The position numbers and the translations under genes were made by a program. Positions 23,847-34,134 of a DNA stretch of 64,000 bases are shown here, piece after piece. Where the stretch lies: assembly GCA_023807065.1 (NCBI GenBank), contig JAJJLU010003472.1:1-64000 (forward strand). The letters run 5' to 3'. This DNA is from Isotricha intestinalis. Taxonomy: Eukaryota > Ciliophora > Litostomatea > Vestibuliferida > Isotrichidae. The first letter of the stretch is position 1. Each line of letters opens with the position of its first letter. Below the pieces are notes generated by a model. It saw only the letters and a list, made by a program, of their open reading frames with translations, ran no database searches and was not told the DNA's origin.

Positions 23847-24168
23847 AAAAAACCTATTAATTAAATAGGTTAAAAATAGTAAAATTTTTGAAATAACTAC
23901 TTTTTAATTTTTATTCAATAAATATAAGAATATTATAAAATTTTTAATTTAAAATTAAAAATTGAATTTCTTAAAGTCAAAAAATAATATTTGCGTTTTT
24001 TCTTCATTCTCATATAAAACAAAAATTAAAATATATTTTTATATTTTTATTTTATCCGAAATATTTGTGTGAAATCAATAAAATAATAAAAAATAAATTT
24101 GATATTAAAATTTAAAATTATAATTTAAATTCTGAATTTAAAAATTGATTACTTTTAATAAATAAAAA
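23847..24168. other. Intergenic spacer, 322 bases
   Basis: Spacer between two plus-strand genes. It holds the hairpin at 23851-23871, otherwise AT-rich sequence with no ORF or RNA gene recognised. Confidence 0.4.
23851..23871. terminator. Perfect 8-bp hairpin just after a stop codon
   Basis: AACCTATT-AATTA-AATAGGTT, an exact 8-bp inverted repeat with a 5-base loop, starts five bases after the stop codon at 23844-23846. In the mRNA it would form a 3'-UTR stem-loop. Whether it acts in 3'-end formation or stability is inference; it could be chance in AT-rich DNA. Confidence 0.3.
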
Positions 24169-27100
24169 ATGATTCAAGATGAAAGTAGTTTACCTCAAAT
24201 GACAGAGAGTGAAATAAATGAATTATATAGTAAAATAGCAATAGAAATAATGGAACAAATGAAAAAAGGAAAAGATGTAATATCAATGGTAAACAGAGAT
24301 AATATAATAGAATTAATAGCAAAAATAAAAGAAGATGAATCAAATTATTATTATTGTCATACAGATTTAAAAAAAGGGAATGAATCAGGAATTATAAATT
24401 TTACAAAACATAATAAAATAGTATATGAAGCAATTAAAAAAGAAGTTAAAGAAAGTTGTAATTTTGATATTATATTTTATAAAATAGGAGAAAAATGTAA
24501 TGGATGGAAAAAAAGATATGCAATAATTGTTAAGAGAGGATTATTTTCATCTAAGAGACCATTAAAAGGTTTTCAGAAAGATAAAGCAAAAGATAAAACA
24601 AAATATTTAAAAGATTCTAGAATTGCTTTAGAAGAAGGAGGAATAAAGAATAAAAATCCTCCTGAATGGCATGAACCTAAATTTAATTATAGAATGAAAA
24701 TTGAATATAATCCTTATAAAGATTCTAAAAAAAGAGAAGAAAAAGGAAAAAAAAAATGGTTTGTTTTTTATTTTCCTTCAAATGAACAAAGACAAGAAGT
24801 GAAAGAATTATTATTTGGAAGTAATATAGATGAAAATGCAATTATTAACAATTTAAAAAAAGTAAAAAATTTAATTGAAGAATCATTTACATTTTATGGT
24901 ATATTAAAAATATTATCAGTGAAAAATAAAGTAAAAAAAAGGAAAAATCAATTAAATGAATTAAAATCATATTCAAACCAAAGTATAAATGGATTAATAA
25001 ATTTTGGTACAAGAATTTTAAAAGATAATTTAATAGAAAAATATAAAAAAAAAGAAATAGTAGAGCCTCCAATAGTTCCATTAAAACCAAGTAGATTAAA
25101 ACAAATAAATAAGCCAAAAAAAAAATTAAATTATATTCCTTCAAATTTTCAACCTATTATTACTTCATTACCTAATAATTCTACTAATATTTCTGAAGAA
25201 TTTGCAATTGGAGAATCAAATTTAAATGGTCCTATTGATGAAGATTCTTTATTTAAAACTTCTCATGAAATGAGAAATAAATTACAAAAGTTAAAAAATT
25301 GTTTTCCTAATGATTTTAATGGTAATAATAACCAAAGTCAAGGAATTGCTTTTGTTATTAATGATGGAATTAAAGTTGATAATTTACAAAGAGGAAATGA
25401 AGTTATGGATGAAAATAATATTGAAAATGCAAGTTTAATTTGTTTTAATAAAAATAAACCAGAAATAATATTTAAAGATGAAATTAATCAAGAAGTTTTA
25501 AATCCAAAAAGTATATATGATATATCTAATGTAATTGCAAATTGTAATAGAGAATTAAATGGTCAAGAAGATAATAATTTAATATTATTAGGTCCGAAAA
25601 TAGATAAAAATAAAGGATTTGAATATTCTTATAAAAAAGATCCTTCAATTGATTATATTGATCCTGAATTAATTGGGATTAAATATAATAATGGTACTTA
25701 TCCTAATGAAAGAAGAAATTTAATTTGTATTCAAATTTTTCAATTAATTTATGAATTACCTTCAAATAAATTAAATGAAATTGCTAATGCTGCTTTAAGA
25801 CAAAATATAAAAATTAATACTGATAAACCACAAGATGATTTTTACTTTTATCATATTGTTGATATTGGAAATAATCACAAAAAAAAATCTCCTTTAGTTA
25901 AAGCTAAAAGATATAAAAACAATCATTTTGTTGTTGAATTTAATAAACAATATTATTTTTTATTAGATGAAAATAAAAATAAGATAATTAATGTTGAATG
26001 TTTTTGTATTCCTTGTAATTGTTTTGAAGAAAATATGAATGAAAAACAAAAAAATTTTTTAGTAGATTATTTGAAACCTTATAATTTAGGTAACTCTGAA
26101 ATTAGTATTAATAGTATTTATCAACATCAAAATGAATATGATATACTAAAAAATGGGAATAAAGTTTCAAAAAAATCGAAAATATTAATTTTTGGATTTA
26201 ATGAAAATTCAAATGAAAAACCAACAATAGGAATGAAAGGTAAAGATTATTCAATAGGAGATAATATTTATATAGTAAAAACAATAAATAAAGATATTTT
26301 AGAAAAAGCTTTTAAAAATTCAGATTTACCTAATGAAATTAAGGAAAAATATTATGATGTTAAATTTGATGATTATAATAATTTTTTATTTAGACCTCCT
26401 GATAATATTCCTTTAGAAGAATTTTTAAATGATATTGGAAATCAAATTGATGAAAGTGATGTAGAAAAAATTCAATTTAATCAAAAGTTTAAATTTTTAC
26501 CGCAATGTGAAAAATTTATTAATCAAGAAAATTTAATCAAATCTAAAAATTTAGCTTTTTTAACAAAAGCTGAAAAAGATCAAATTATTGATGAAAAAAG
26601 AGAAGGTGAATGGATTTATAAATCTCCTGAAATTAAAGTTAGGGTTCTTTCTAAAAATTTAGGTGTTGATAGGAATGAAAATTTAAATCAATTTAATTAT
26701 TTTTCAAATGAAACTGATCAAATAAGTAAAAATGATTTTTTAGATAAAGAAACAGTTTTTCCAATAACAGAAAATAATTTTAATTTATTAGATATGGAAT
26801 ATTTAGATTCTTCAAAATTAAATAATTTTAATAATTATCAATGGAAAATATCAATTAAATTTAATAATGAAGAACAAATGAAAACATTTATAAATGCATT
26901 AGAAGATGCAAAACTTAAAGCAAATTTCGTAAATGAAAAAGAATTAATTCCAGATGATATAAATTATTTAAAAACTTTAGCAAATATGGGAAATATAGAA
27001 GAAGCAAATTGTTCAATAAATTTAGGAATTAGAGTAATTGAATTTAGAGAAGATTATAATTTACCTTTTGATTCAATAATGAAATTTTCTATTGATAAAG

Positions 27101-30100
27101 GAAGAGGAAATAAAGGAAAAAGTGGTAAAACATTATTAGAACATTTAGAACTTGAAGAATATAATTTTGAAAATTCAATATTAAAAAATGATGAAGTGAA
27201 AGAAAAATTACAACAGATTAAAAATATAAAAGGAGATATAATTCCAATAAAAGGAGGAAAAAAGTTGGAGAAAAAAGTATTTAATTCAGGAACAAGAAAA
27301 TATACATTTAAAAATAAATTAATAACAAAAATTCCTTTAAGAAAAGGGATAGATAAATCAGTAGAATTTAATATAATATTTGAAGGGAATAATTCATTAA
27401 TAGAAGAATTTGGTTGTCCAATTGATTTTACAGATACTATTGATAAAAATGCTGATATTGGTCATTGGGCAATTTATAAAAAATATATTAATGAAAGAGG
27501 AGAATATGTTTATGAAGATAAAGTCTATGGTGCTTTAAAAACTGATTCTTGGGATCCAAGTTTAAATTCTTCTTTTCTTAATTTATTTGTTAAAGCTCAT
27601 GAATTTTATTTAGGAAGTTTCAGTTTCGATGGTAATGATGGTAAAATTTTACCTTTAGGTAAATTTGAACCTAATGTTTTTAGAAGAAAAATTATTCAAA
27701 GAATTCATGATTTATTTAATTCATCTCCTGAAGAAATTTTATATAAAGTTAGATTTGAAGAAAACAAAACGAATTTTTATGATTTTTTAGAAAAAAAATG
27801 TGTTCAACATCCTGATATGAATAATATTGATGAATGGGATTTTAAAGATATAAGATTAAATAATTCTAAAGATTTAATTACAAATACTTTTAGAAAAAGA
27901 TTAGGAATTAAAACTTTACATTATAAAAAATGTAATGAATTTTATGAAATTTTTGCTCAAGCTGAATGGAAAATATTTTTAAAAGAATTAGTTAAACAAA
28001 AATATTATATTGATAATTTTGAATCAATGTTTAATGAATTACCTGAAAATAGAGAAGAAATATTTAAAAATTCATATTTAGCAGAAAGAATGTCTTCAGT
28101 TATTTATTTAGGAATTCCTTCAAAAGGAAGGGAAAATGTTTGGGAATTTTTATTAAATGTTAAACAATTGTATAATGAAACCAAGAAAAAAGAAGGTTTT
28201 AAAAATTTAACTCGTGAAGAAATATATAAAGAATATAAAAAAAGAAATAATGAAATAAATATTGTTTATTCTTTAATAGATAATGATATAAATTATTATA
28301 TTAAAAAAGATGTAATTAAAGATGTTGATATTATAAAACAAATAACAAAAGCATTTTTTAGATGGACTGAAGATGGAATAAAATTTCAAAATAATAAAAA
28401 AAATACTAAATATGTTTATTTTTCAGGAATATTATCTATAGTTCAAAGAATTTATGATTTTGTTCAAAAAGAATCATCTACTTTTTGGTTATTAATTGGG
28501 TTAAGTCAATGTATTGATTTATTCCAACAAGAAAATCCTTTTTATAGTGAAGATATGAGTTATATTAATATTTATCTTTTAGTCATTAAACTTATAATTG
28601 AAAATAATTTAAATGATATTTATAAGAAATTTTTATCTTTAAATTTTCCTATTGAAACTTTAATTTCTCATAATATTGCTTCTTTATTTTGTGATTATTT
28701 CCAAGGAGAAATTCAAATGAGAATTTTTGATATATTAATTTTTGAAGCAACTTATCATTCATATTTAGGAAATAATTTACAATATTTAAGAATTTTATGT
28801 ACTATTCCTATTACTTTAATGACTTTTAAAAAGAAAAATATATTAAATTGTGTATCTGTTTCTGAATTACAATCTGTGTTTGAAGATATGATTGTTGGAA
28901 CTTATAATATTAATAGATTTATTAATAGATTGAAAAATAATTTTAAAAATTATTTTACTTATGGGAATTTTTTCCAAAAGTGGTTTGGCTTAAGTAAAAA
29001 TATTGCTTGGGATAGTAAAAGAGATAAAATTCAAAAGGAAATATATTATTTTTTTAATCCTATTAGAAAAGAAAATAGGAAATATTTACAACCATTTGAA
29101 GATAATGAATATCAAAAAATTATACCAAATGATACATTAACTTTCATTAAAACATTTTCTGATAATTTAGAAAGTAAATTAGAAAATGTAAGAAAATTAT
29201 ATGGATATGGAACTCCTTCATTTGATAATTCAGATTCAAAATATCATGGAATTTCATTTAGAATAAATAAATTTAAACCTTTATTTGGAAATAATAATAG
29301 TGAAATTAAAGATAATTTAAAAGTTAATATTGCATTTTCAGATAATCAAATAATAAATACAAATGAAATTAATACTTTTGATGAACAAAATCTTATAATG
29401 AATCCTGATGATTGTAGTATTATTAATATAAATGATTTATATTTTGATGCTCAATTTCCAAATGAATATTTTACAAAAATATTCCCACATTATTTACATA
29501 TTATTATTACTACAAAATATAATAATACAATTTGTTATTTTTCTTTTAATATTTCTCATTTTGAAGTAATGAAAATGGATAAAATTATTTTAGAATCTTT
29601 AGGTGATGATAGAAAAAAATATATAATAGAAATAAATATTTTTAGATATTCAATGGTATCTATTTCATCAGATGATATTTCTTTATTTAATGCACTTTTT
29701 TCTTCTCCGGAATATAAACATAATTATTATATTGAAAATGAATTAACTTATTATATAAATTCTGGAAGAGATTTTACTAATACAGTATATTCCTTTATTC
29801 AAGAAGAAAATAATTTAAAAACTACTTTTCTTAGTTATTTACCTTTTAAAGATGATGAAAAATTAAGTGATTTATATTTAAAATATAATATTATAAGTAC
29901 TTATCCAGATGAATATAATAATTTAAATGAAAAAATTTTAAAGAAAGATTCCAGAGATGAATTTAAAAGATTAATTACTAATAAAGTAGAAGAATTATTA
30001 TCTAAATGTTTTGAAGAACAAATTGAAAATAATGATAATGAAAAAAAAAATGATAGTTTAAATGTTGTTCCTAAAATAATGGAATGGTTAAATGAAACTA

Positions 30101-31452
30101 ATAATTCTTTAGAAGAAATTTTATATTGTTTTGCTTTAATTGATAAATCTTCTTTTACAATCAGTGAAAAATTATATTTATTATTTTCAATTGGACAAAT
30201 GAAAAATCATATAATATTTAATAATGATAAAATTTCAATTATTAAAGTTAAAGAAATGATTTATGCTTTATATAAAAGATATATGATTTATTTTACTAAA
30301 AATGAAGTTGATAGAATGATAGATTTTTATATAAAAGATGAAAGACTATTTAATTTAAAATATGCTTTAATTTATGATTCAAATTATCAAAAAAATATAA
30401 CAGAATTAATTTATGATCAAGAAAGATGGCTTCCTTTTCAAGGAGAAATTTTATATGATAATTTAGATACACAATTTAACGCTTATATAAATTATTTTGT
30501 TAATCATTTTAATATGAAATCAATTCCACAATCAATTGTGAAAAAAATTCTTTCAACAATAATAAAAGATGGTAGCAATTTATACAAATATAAAGAAAAA
30601 AATTTAGATTCAATTGCATTAGTAATTTCAAGAGATAATATTCAATATATTCATTATTATAAAATTGTATCATATGATCAATTTAGAATAGAAGAAGGTG
30701 ATTCTTATATTATAAATTTAAATGATAAAGATAATATTCAAGATATTGTTTTATGTAATGAATGTAATCAATTAGAAATAAATAATTCATTTTCAGAAAA
30801 ATATGAAATTTCTTTTGAAGAATTTAAAGAACTTTTCTTTAAATTACCTTTCTTAAGTGAATTATTAAGAGTTTCTTGTTCATATATGCATCAATCAAAA
30901 GGTTTAGAAGATGAAGAATTTGAAAATATAAAAATAGAAGTAATATTAGATGATATAAGAAAAGAAGAATTTTATTTTCCTGAAAATTTATATAATGATA
31001 ATGATGAACATAATATTAATTTTCATCCTAGAAAATCTCATAGTGTTAAAGATTTAATAATTGAAATAATTAGAAATAAACATAGTTCTACTGTTGAATT
31101 TTTAAGAAATCCTTCTTTGTATATTTGTGAAGTAGTAAATACACAAACTAATATAAATGAAAAAATTCTTTATTTAGATAGTTTTTATTCAAATTTATTT
31201 TTGAAAAACAATAGTAAAGGAATTATTAAAATTATTTTTAATAAACAAGAAATGAGTATTCATGGTGATGATATTATTGAAAAAAAAGAAGGATATTGTA
31301 AAAGATATATTGATAATGATTATTTTGAATGGAGAAAAGCAAGAATAAATGATAATGATAATATTGCTACTCTGGTTTCTGTTGATTATCAAGCAAAACC
31401 TGATATAAATGAAAATGATATTATTAAAAATTTTGAAAATAAATATAATTAA
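24169..31452 (+). CDS. Giant TBC-domain protein with PH-like N-terminus; catalytic fingers missing
   Basis: A 2427-residue protein, one exon. Residues about 75-225 have a PH/GRAM-like lead (KCNGWKKRYAIIVKRGLFSS ... KKWFVFYFPSNEQRQEVKEL). A long middle region follows. A TBC fold lies at about 1310-1560, recognised by IPSKGRENVWEFLL, then IDNDINYYIKKDV, YFSGILSIVQRIYDF and FWLLIGLSQ. TBC proteins normally accelerate GTP hydrolysis by Rab GTPases using an Arg finger (IxxDxxR) and a Gln finger (YxQG). Here the Arg position is Tyr and the Gln position is Ser, so this is probably a pseudo-GAP acting as a Rab scaffold. The C-terminal 700 residues are not recognised. No membrane segments. The family call is fairly sure; loss of activity is inferred. 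Confidence 0.7.
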   Translation: MIQDESSLPQMTESEINELYSKIAIEIMEQMKKGKDVISMVNRDNIIELIAKIKEDESNYYYCHTDLKKGNESGIINFTKHNKIVYEAIKKEVKESCNFDIIFYKIGEKCNGWKKRYAIIVKRGLFSSKRPLKGFQKDKAKDKTKYLKDSRIALEEGGIKNKNPPEWHEPKFNYRMKIEYNPYKDSKKREEKGKKKWFVFYFPSNEQRQEVKELLFGSNIDENAIINNLKKVKNLIEESFTFYGILKILSVKNKVKKRKNQLNELKSYSNQSINGLINFGTRILKDNLIEKYKKKEIVEPPIVPLKPSRLKQINKPKKKLNYIPSNFQPIITSLPNNSTNISEEFAIGESNLNGPIDEDSLFKTSHEMRNKLQKLKNCFPNDFNGNNNQSQGIAFVINDGIKVDNLQRGNEVMDENNIENASLICFNKNKPEIIFKDEINQEVLNPKSIYDISNVIANCNRELNGQEDNNLILLGPKIDKNKGFEYSYKKDPSIDYIDPELIGIKYNNGTYPNERRNLICIQIFQLIYELPSNKLNEIANAALRQNIKINTDKPQDDFYFYHIVDIGNNHKKKSPLVKAKRYKNNHFVVEFNKQYYFLLDENKNKIINVECFCIPCNCFEENMNEKQKNFLVDYLKPYNLGNSEISINSIYQHQNEYDILKNGNKVSKKSKILIFGFNENSNEKPTIGMKGKDYSIGDNIYIVKTINKDILEKAFKNSDLPNEIKEKYYDVKFDDYNNFLFRPPDNIPLEEFLNDIGNQIDESDVEKIQFNQKFKFLPQCEKFINQENLIKSKNLAFLTKAEKDQIIDEKREGEWIYKSPEIKVRVLSKNLGVDRNENLNQFNYFSNETDQISKNDFLDKETVFPITENNFNLLDMEYLDSSKLNNFNNYQWKISIKFNNEEQMKTFINALEDAKLKANFVNEKELIPDDINYLKTLANMGNIEEANCSINLGIRVIEFREDYNLPFDSIMKFSIDKGRGNKGKSGKTLLEHLELEEYNFENSILKNDEVKEKLQQIKNIKGDIIPIKGGKKLEKKVFNSGTRKYTFKNKLITKIPLRKGIDKSVEFNIIFEGNNSLIEEFGCPIDFTDTIDKNADIGHWAIYKKYINERGEYVYEDKVYGALKTDSWDPSLNSSFLNLFVKAHEFYLGSFSFDGNDGKILPLGKFEPNVFRRKIIQRIHDLFNSSPEEILYKVRFEENKTNFYDFLEKKCVQHPDMNNIDEWDFKDIRLNNSKDLITNTFRKRLGIKTLHYKKCNEFYEIFAQAEWKIFLKELVKQKYYIDNFESMFNELPENREEIFKNSYLAERMSSVIYLGIPSKGRENVWEFLLNVKQLYNETKKKEGFKNLTREEIYKEYKKRNNEINIVYSLIDNDINYYIKKDVIKDVDIIKQITKAFFRWTEDGIKFQNNKKNTKYVYFSGILSIVQRIYDFVQKESSTFWLLIGLSQCIDLFQQENPFYSEDMSYINIYLLVIKLIIENNLNDIYKKFLSLNFPIETLISHNIASLFCDYFQGEIQMRIFDILIFEATYHSYLGNNLQYLRILCTIPITLMTFKKKNILNCVSVSELQSVFEDMIVGTYNINRFINRLKNNFKNYFTYGNFFQKWFGLSKNIAWDSKRDKIQKEIYYFFNPIRKENRKYLQPFEDNEYQKIIPNDTLTFIKTFSDNLESKLENVRKLYGYGTPSFDNSDSKYHGISFRINKFKPLFGNNNSEIKDNLKVNIAFSDNQIINTNEINTFDEQNLIMNPDDCSIININDLYFDAQFPNEYFTKIFPHYLHIIITTKYNNTICYFSFNISHFEVMKMDKIILESLGDDRKKYIIEINIFRYSMVSISSDDISLFNALFSSPEYKHNYYIENELTYYINSGRDFTNTVYSFIQEENNLKTTFLSYLPFKDDEKLSDLYLKYNIISTYPDEYNNLNEKILKKDSRDEFKRLITNKVEELLSKCFEEQIENNDNEKKNDSLNVVPKIMEWLNETNNSLEEILYCFALIDKSSFTISEKLYLLFSIGQMKNHIIFNNDKISIIKVKEMIYALYKRYMIYFTKNEVDRMIDFYIKDERLFNLKYALIYDSNYQKNITELIYDQERWLPFQGEILYDNLDTQFNAYINYFVNHFNMKSIPQSIVKKILSTIIKDGSNLYKYKEKNLDSIALVISRDNIQYIHYYKIVSYDQFRIEEGDSYIINLNDKDNIQDIVLCNECNQLEINNSFSEKYEISFEEFKELFFKLPFLSELLRVSCSYMHQSKGLEDEEFENIKIEVILDDIRKEEFYFPENLYNDNDEHNINFHPRKSHSVKDLIIEIIRNKHSSTVEFLRNPSLYICEVVNTQTNINEKILYLDSFYSNLFLKNNSKGIIKIIFNKQEMSIHGDDIIEKKEGYCKRYIDNDYFEWRKARINDNDNIATLVSVDYQAKPDINENDIIKNFENKYN

Positions 31453-31771
31453 TTTTAATGTTTAAACTTTTATAATTTTTTTTATTTTTATTCATTTTTA
31501 TTTTTCTTATTTCTTTTCCACTCTTTTTTATTAAAATATAGTAATTCATTATATCTATTTATTTCTGTCTTTTTTTGAATTATAAAATTCTTTTTTGGAG
31601 CTGAATTTAATTTTTTTAATTGTTTAGAAAAATATAAAAATTAAAAAAATAATTTTTCACCAATAGAATATCTTTTGTTTTTAAATTTTATTAATTTTGA
31701 ATTTCAAAATTCAAAAAATTTATTACTAATTTAAATTAAGAAAATTTCATTTTTTTTTCCTATTTACTTAT
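31453..31771. other. Convergent intergenic region with a possible degenerate minus-strand coding piece
   Basis: Space between the 3' ends of the TBC gene (+) and the eL19 gene (-). On the minus strand an open frame of 51 codons runs from 31640 to a TAA at 31488-31490 and reads like protein (KKLNSAPKKNFIIQKKTEIN). It continues upstream in the same frame past a single TAA (31641-31643) into RYSIGEKLFF. No ATG or standard short intron fits, so no gene is called. It could be a small unannotated gene, a decayed fragment, or chance. Confidence 0.3.
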
Positions 31772-32281
31772 TTATTGTTTATTTTTTCTTTCCTTTATAG
31801 CAGCTTTCTGTGCAGCAGTTTTTTGTTCTAAACCTTTTTTATAAATAATCTTTTCAACAGCATCAGCTAAATTTTTTTTACTTTTATATTGATTGGCTTT
31901 ACAGGCAAGATATAATTGATGATATAAATGTTTATCAATTTTTTTACTTTCTCTATATTTCTTAAGTAATCTTCTTAAAGTTCTTTGTCTTCTAATCCAT
32001 AAAACTTTTTGTGGCATTCTTGCTTCTGCAGCTCCTCTTCTTTTTCCTAAACCTGTATGTCTCCCTTGACGAACTTCTGCTTTTCTTAAACGAGCTCTTT
32101 GACGAGAGTGCATTGAAATTTTTTTTTTGAAGATAAAATTGTCTTTTATTAATTTTCTAACTGCTTTACGTGAGTTTGCTATTGCTATTTCATTCACTTC
32201 GTTTGGATCCATCCATACTCTTTTTGCTCCTACTTTTAAAATCGATGCACTTAAACGACGTTGAAGACGAAGGTTTACCAT
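31772..32281 (-). CDS. RPL19: 60S ribosomal protein eL19
   Basis: A 169-residue protein that matches eukaryotic ribosomal protein eL19 along most of its length: LRLQRRLSASILKVGAKRVW at the N-terminus, DPNEVNEIAIANSRKAVRKL, the basic GRHTGLGKRRGAAEARMPQK segment, and RRLLKKYRESKKIDKHLYHQ. eL19 sits on the solvent side of the large subunit and forms an inter-subunit bridge. It is somewhat shorter than yeast (about 189) or human (196) because the C-terminal helix is trimmed; a missed 3' exon cannot be excluded. Its codons are more GC-rich than the neighbours (GGT, CGT, GCT), typical of a highly expressed gene. It is divergent from the coiled-coil gene at 32389 over 107 bases. Confidence 0.98.
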   Translation of the reverse strand: MVNLRLQRRLSASILKVGAKRVWMDPNEVNEIAIANSRKAVRKLIKDNFIFKKKISMHSRQRARLRKAEVRQGRHTGLGKRRGAAEARMPQKVLWIRRQRTLRRLLKKYRESKKIDKHLYHQLYLACKANQYKSKKNLADAVEKIIYKKGLEQKTAAQKAAIKERKNKQ

Positions 32282-32388
32282 GGATATTAAATGAATTATT
32301 TAATTAACTTTATTTATTTATTTTATTTTTTTTTAAAAAAAATTAAATTTAATTTATTTAAAATAAGTTATCATTATTTAAGAATCAA
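32282..32388. promoter_or_regulatory. Bidirectional promoter region, eL19 / coiled-coil gene
   Basis: Only 107 bases separate the start codons of two divergent genes, so this A/T-tract-rich spacer must carry both promoters and both 5' UTRs. No TATA box can be told apart from the background. Confidence 0.5.
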
Positions 32389-34020
32389 ATGGCAGAAATG
32401 GAAAATGAAGAAAATATTAAAAATACTATTCAAGATACACAAATGTTAATTAGAAATCATATGCAACATCATAAGAAAATAAGTAAACAATTACATTCTC
32501 AGATAAAAAAGGAAAAGAAAACAATAGATTTACTTCAGGAAAAAATAGCAAAATTAATGGTAGAAAAGCAGAAATTAGAAGATAAACAACAAATAAGTTC
32601 TCATGTGAATCAATCAGATTCAAAAGTTGAAAAATTAAAAAATAAAATATTACAAGAAGTAGAAGAAAAGAAATCATATGATGATAAAATAGCAGAAATT
32701 CATAATGATTTTTTAACTATTAAAAGTGAAATGGGAGGATTAAATGCAACACAAGCTTTACAAGAAAGATATCAGAAACATATTAGAATATTAGAAAATA
32801 GATTAGATAAAGCTAATCAAAAATTTAATGATTCAATTGAATATGATAAAAAATTAAGAGCTGAAATTGATAAATTAAGAAAAGAAAGATATTTCTTTGA
32901 AAATATATATAAAAAATTAGAGAAAGAATTAGAAAAAGTAAGAAAGGAAATATCAAAGAATTTAGAAGATGCATATGATAATTATGAACAAAGAGATATG
33001 AATCAAGAAAATTTTGAAAATTTAAAAGCACAAATGATAAAAAAAGAAACTGAATATACAAATATTTTAAGTGGAATTGCAAATGATTTAAATATAAGAA
33101 ATTCGAGGAAAAAAACTCAAGAGAAAAAAGATAGTAAAGATAATGAAGAGAATAATATTCTTGCAAAAAATTTTCAAAAAAAAATAAAATCAGAACAATA
33201 TGAACAACAACAAGAAAATTTAAATGACAGACATCAAAATTTAAAATATAAATTTGAGAAATTAGCAGAATTTACAGAACAAGAAGATGTAGGTCAATTC
33301 TGTGAACAATTTAAAAAAAATGTACAAAAAAATTATGATTTATTTCAAACTATATCTAGAATAAGTTCCGAAGCAAAACAATTAGATGCTGAAATAAAAG
33401 ATATTGAACAAGAAATAAATTCATTTAAAAAAGATAAAAATAGTCAACAAGGAATTGAGAAATATACTTTAATTAGTGAATTAAAAACAAAAACACAGAA
33501 ATTACTTCAAAAGCAAGAACAATATGAAAATGAATATAAATATCATTGTGAACAGTTTAAACAAATTAAAACTAATATTTCTTCTCTTTTTAAAACTTTA
33601 AATTGTGATAAGAAATTAACAGAAGAAGAAGAATTAGATTTTAAAGATGGAGTAGAAGAAAATAATGTTTTAAGAATTTTAGCCTTAATAGAAAAAAAAT
33701 TAAAATTTAATCAAAAAGTTTTAGAATATGAATATAATTTTAATGCAGATGAAAATTTAGATTTTAATGAACCAAAACCTACTTTAAATCCACAACAAGT
33801 TAATGAAAATATGAAAATGGCTTTTGCTAATATGGATATGGGAAAAATTAAAACTATGGAAAAAATTAAAACTGAACATAAAGATGATTTTAGATTAGAA
33901 GATTTAAAAAAATATTCTGAAAAAGTAGCTGAAGAATTATTGGACAATATTAATAAAGCCAATCAAGGTGATAAAAAAAATCAAAATAAAGCCCCTAAAA
34001 AATTAAGGTTAGGAGAATAA
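32389..34020 (+). CDS. Coiled-coil protein resembling outer dynein arm docking complex subunits (CCDC63/CCDC114-like)
   Basis: A 543-residue, nearly all-helical protein with heptad patterns from about residues 20 to 440 (HKKISKQLHSQIKKEKKTID; LDKANQKFNDSIEYDKKLRA). The segment CEQFKKNVQKNYDLFQTISR followed by SEAKQLDAEIKDIEQEIN resembles the conserved core of CCDC63/CCDC114 (ODAD1), which anchors outer dynein arms to doublet microtubules. The C-terminus ends in a basic stretch (GDKKNQNKAPKKLRLGE). Because coiled coils attract false matches, I give moderate confidence to the exact family and high confidence to the coiled coil. Presence of PIERCE, TTLL and PKG genes nearby fits a ciliated cell but is not an operon argument. 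Confidence 0.6.
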   Translation: MAEMENEENIKNTIQDTQMLIRNHMQHHKKISKQLHSQIKKEKKTIDLLQEKIAKLMVEKQKLEDKQQISSHVNQSDSKVEKLKNKILQEVEEKKSYDDKIAEIHNDFLTIKSEMGGLNATQALQERYQKHIRILENRLDKANQKFNDSIEYDKKLRAEIDKLRKERYFFENIYKKLEKELEKVRKEISKNLEDAYDNYEQRDMNQENFENLKAQMIKKETEYTNILSGIANDLNIRNSRKKTQEKKDSKDNEENNILAKNFQKKIKSEQYEQQQENLNDRHQNLKYKFEKLAEFTEQEDVGQFCEQFKKNVQKNYDLFQTISRISSEAKQLDAEIKDIEQEINSFKKDKNSQQGIEKYTLISELKTKTQKLLQKQEQYENEYKYHCEQFKQIKTNISSLFKTLNCDKKLTEEEELDFKDGVEENNVLRILALIEKKLKFNQKVLEYEYNFNADENLDFNEPKPTLNPQQVNENMKMAFANMDMGKIKTMEKIKTEHKDDFRLEDLKKYSEKVAEELLDNINKANQGDKKNQNKAPKKLRLGE

Positions 34021-34134
34021 AGACTATTTTTTTTTTAATATAAAAATATATTTAATGTTATTTAATTTTAATATATTTTTTTTAAATTTTAAAAAAGATT
34101 GATTTTATTTATTTTTTATTTTTTTCTTGTTCTT

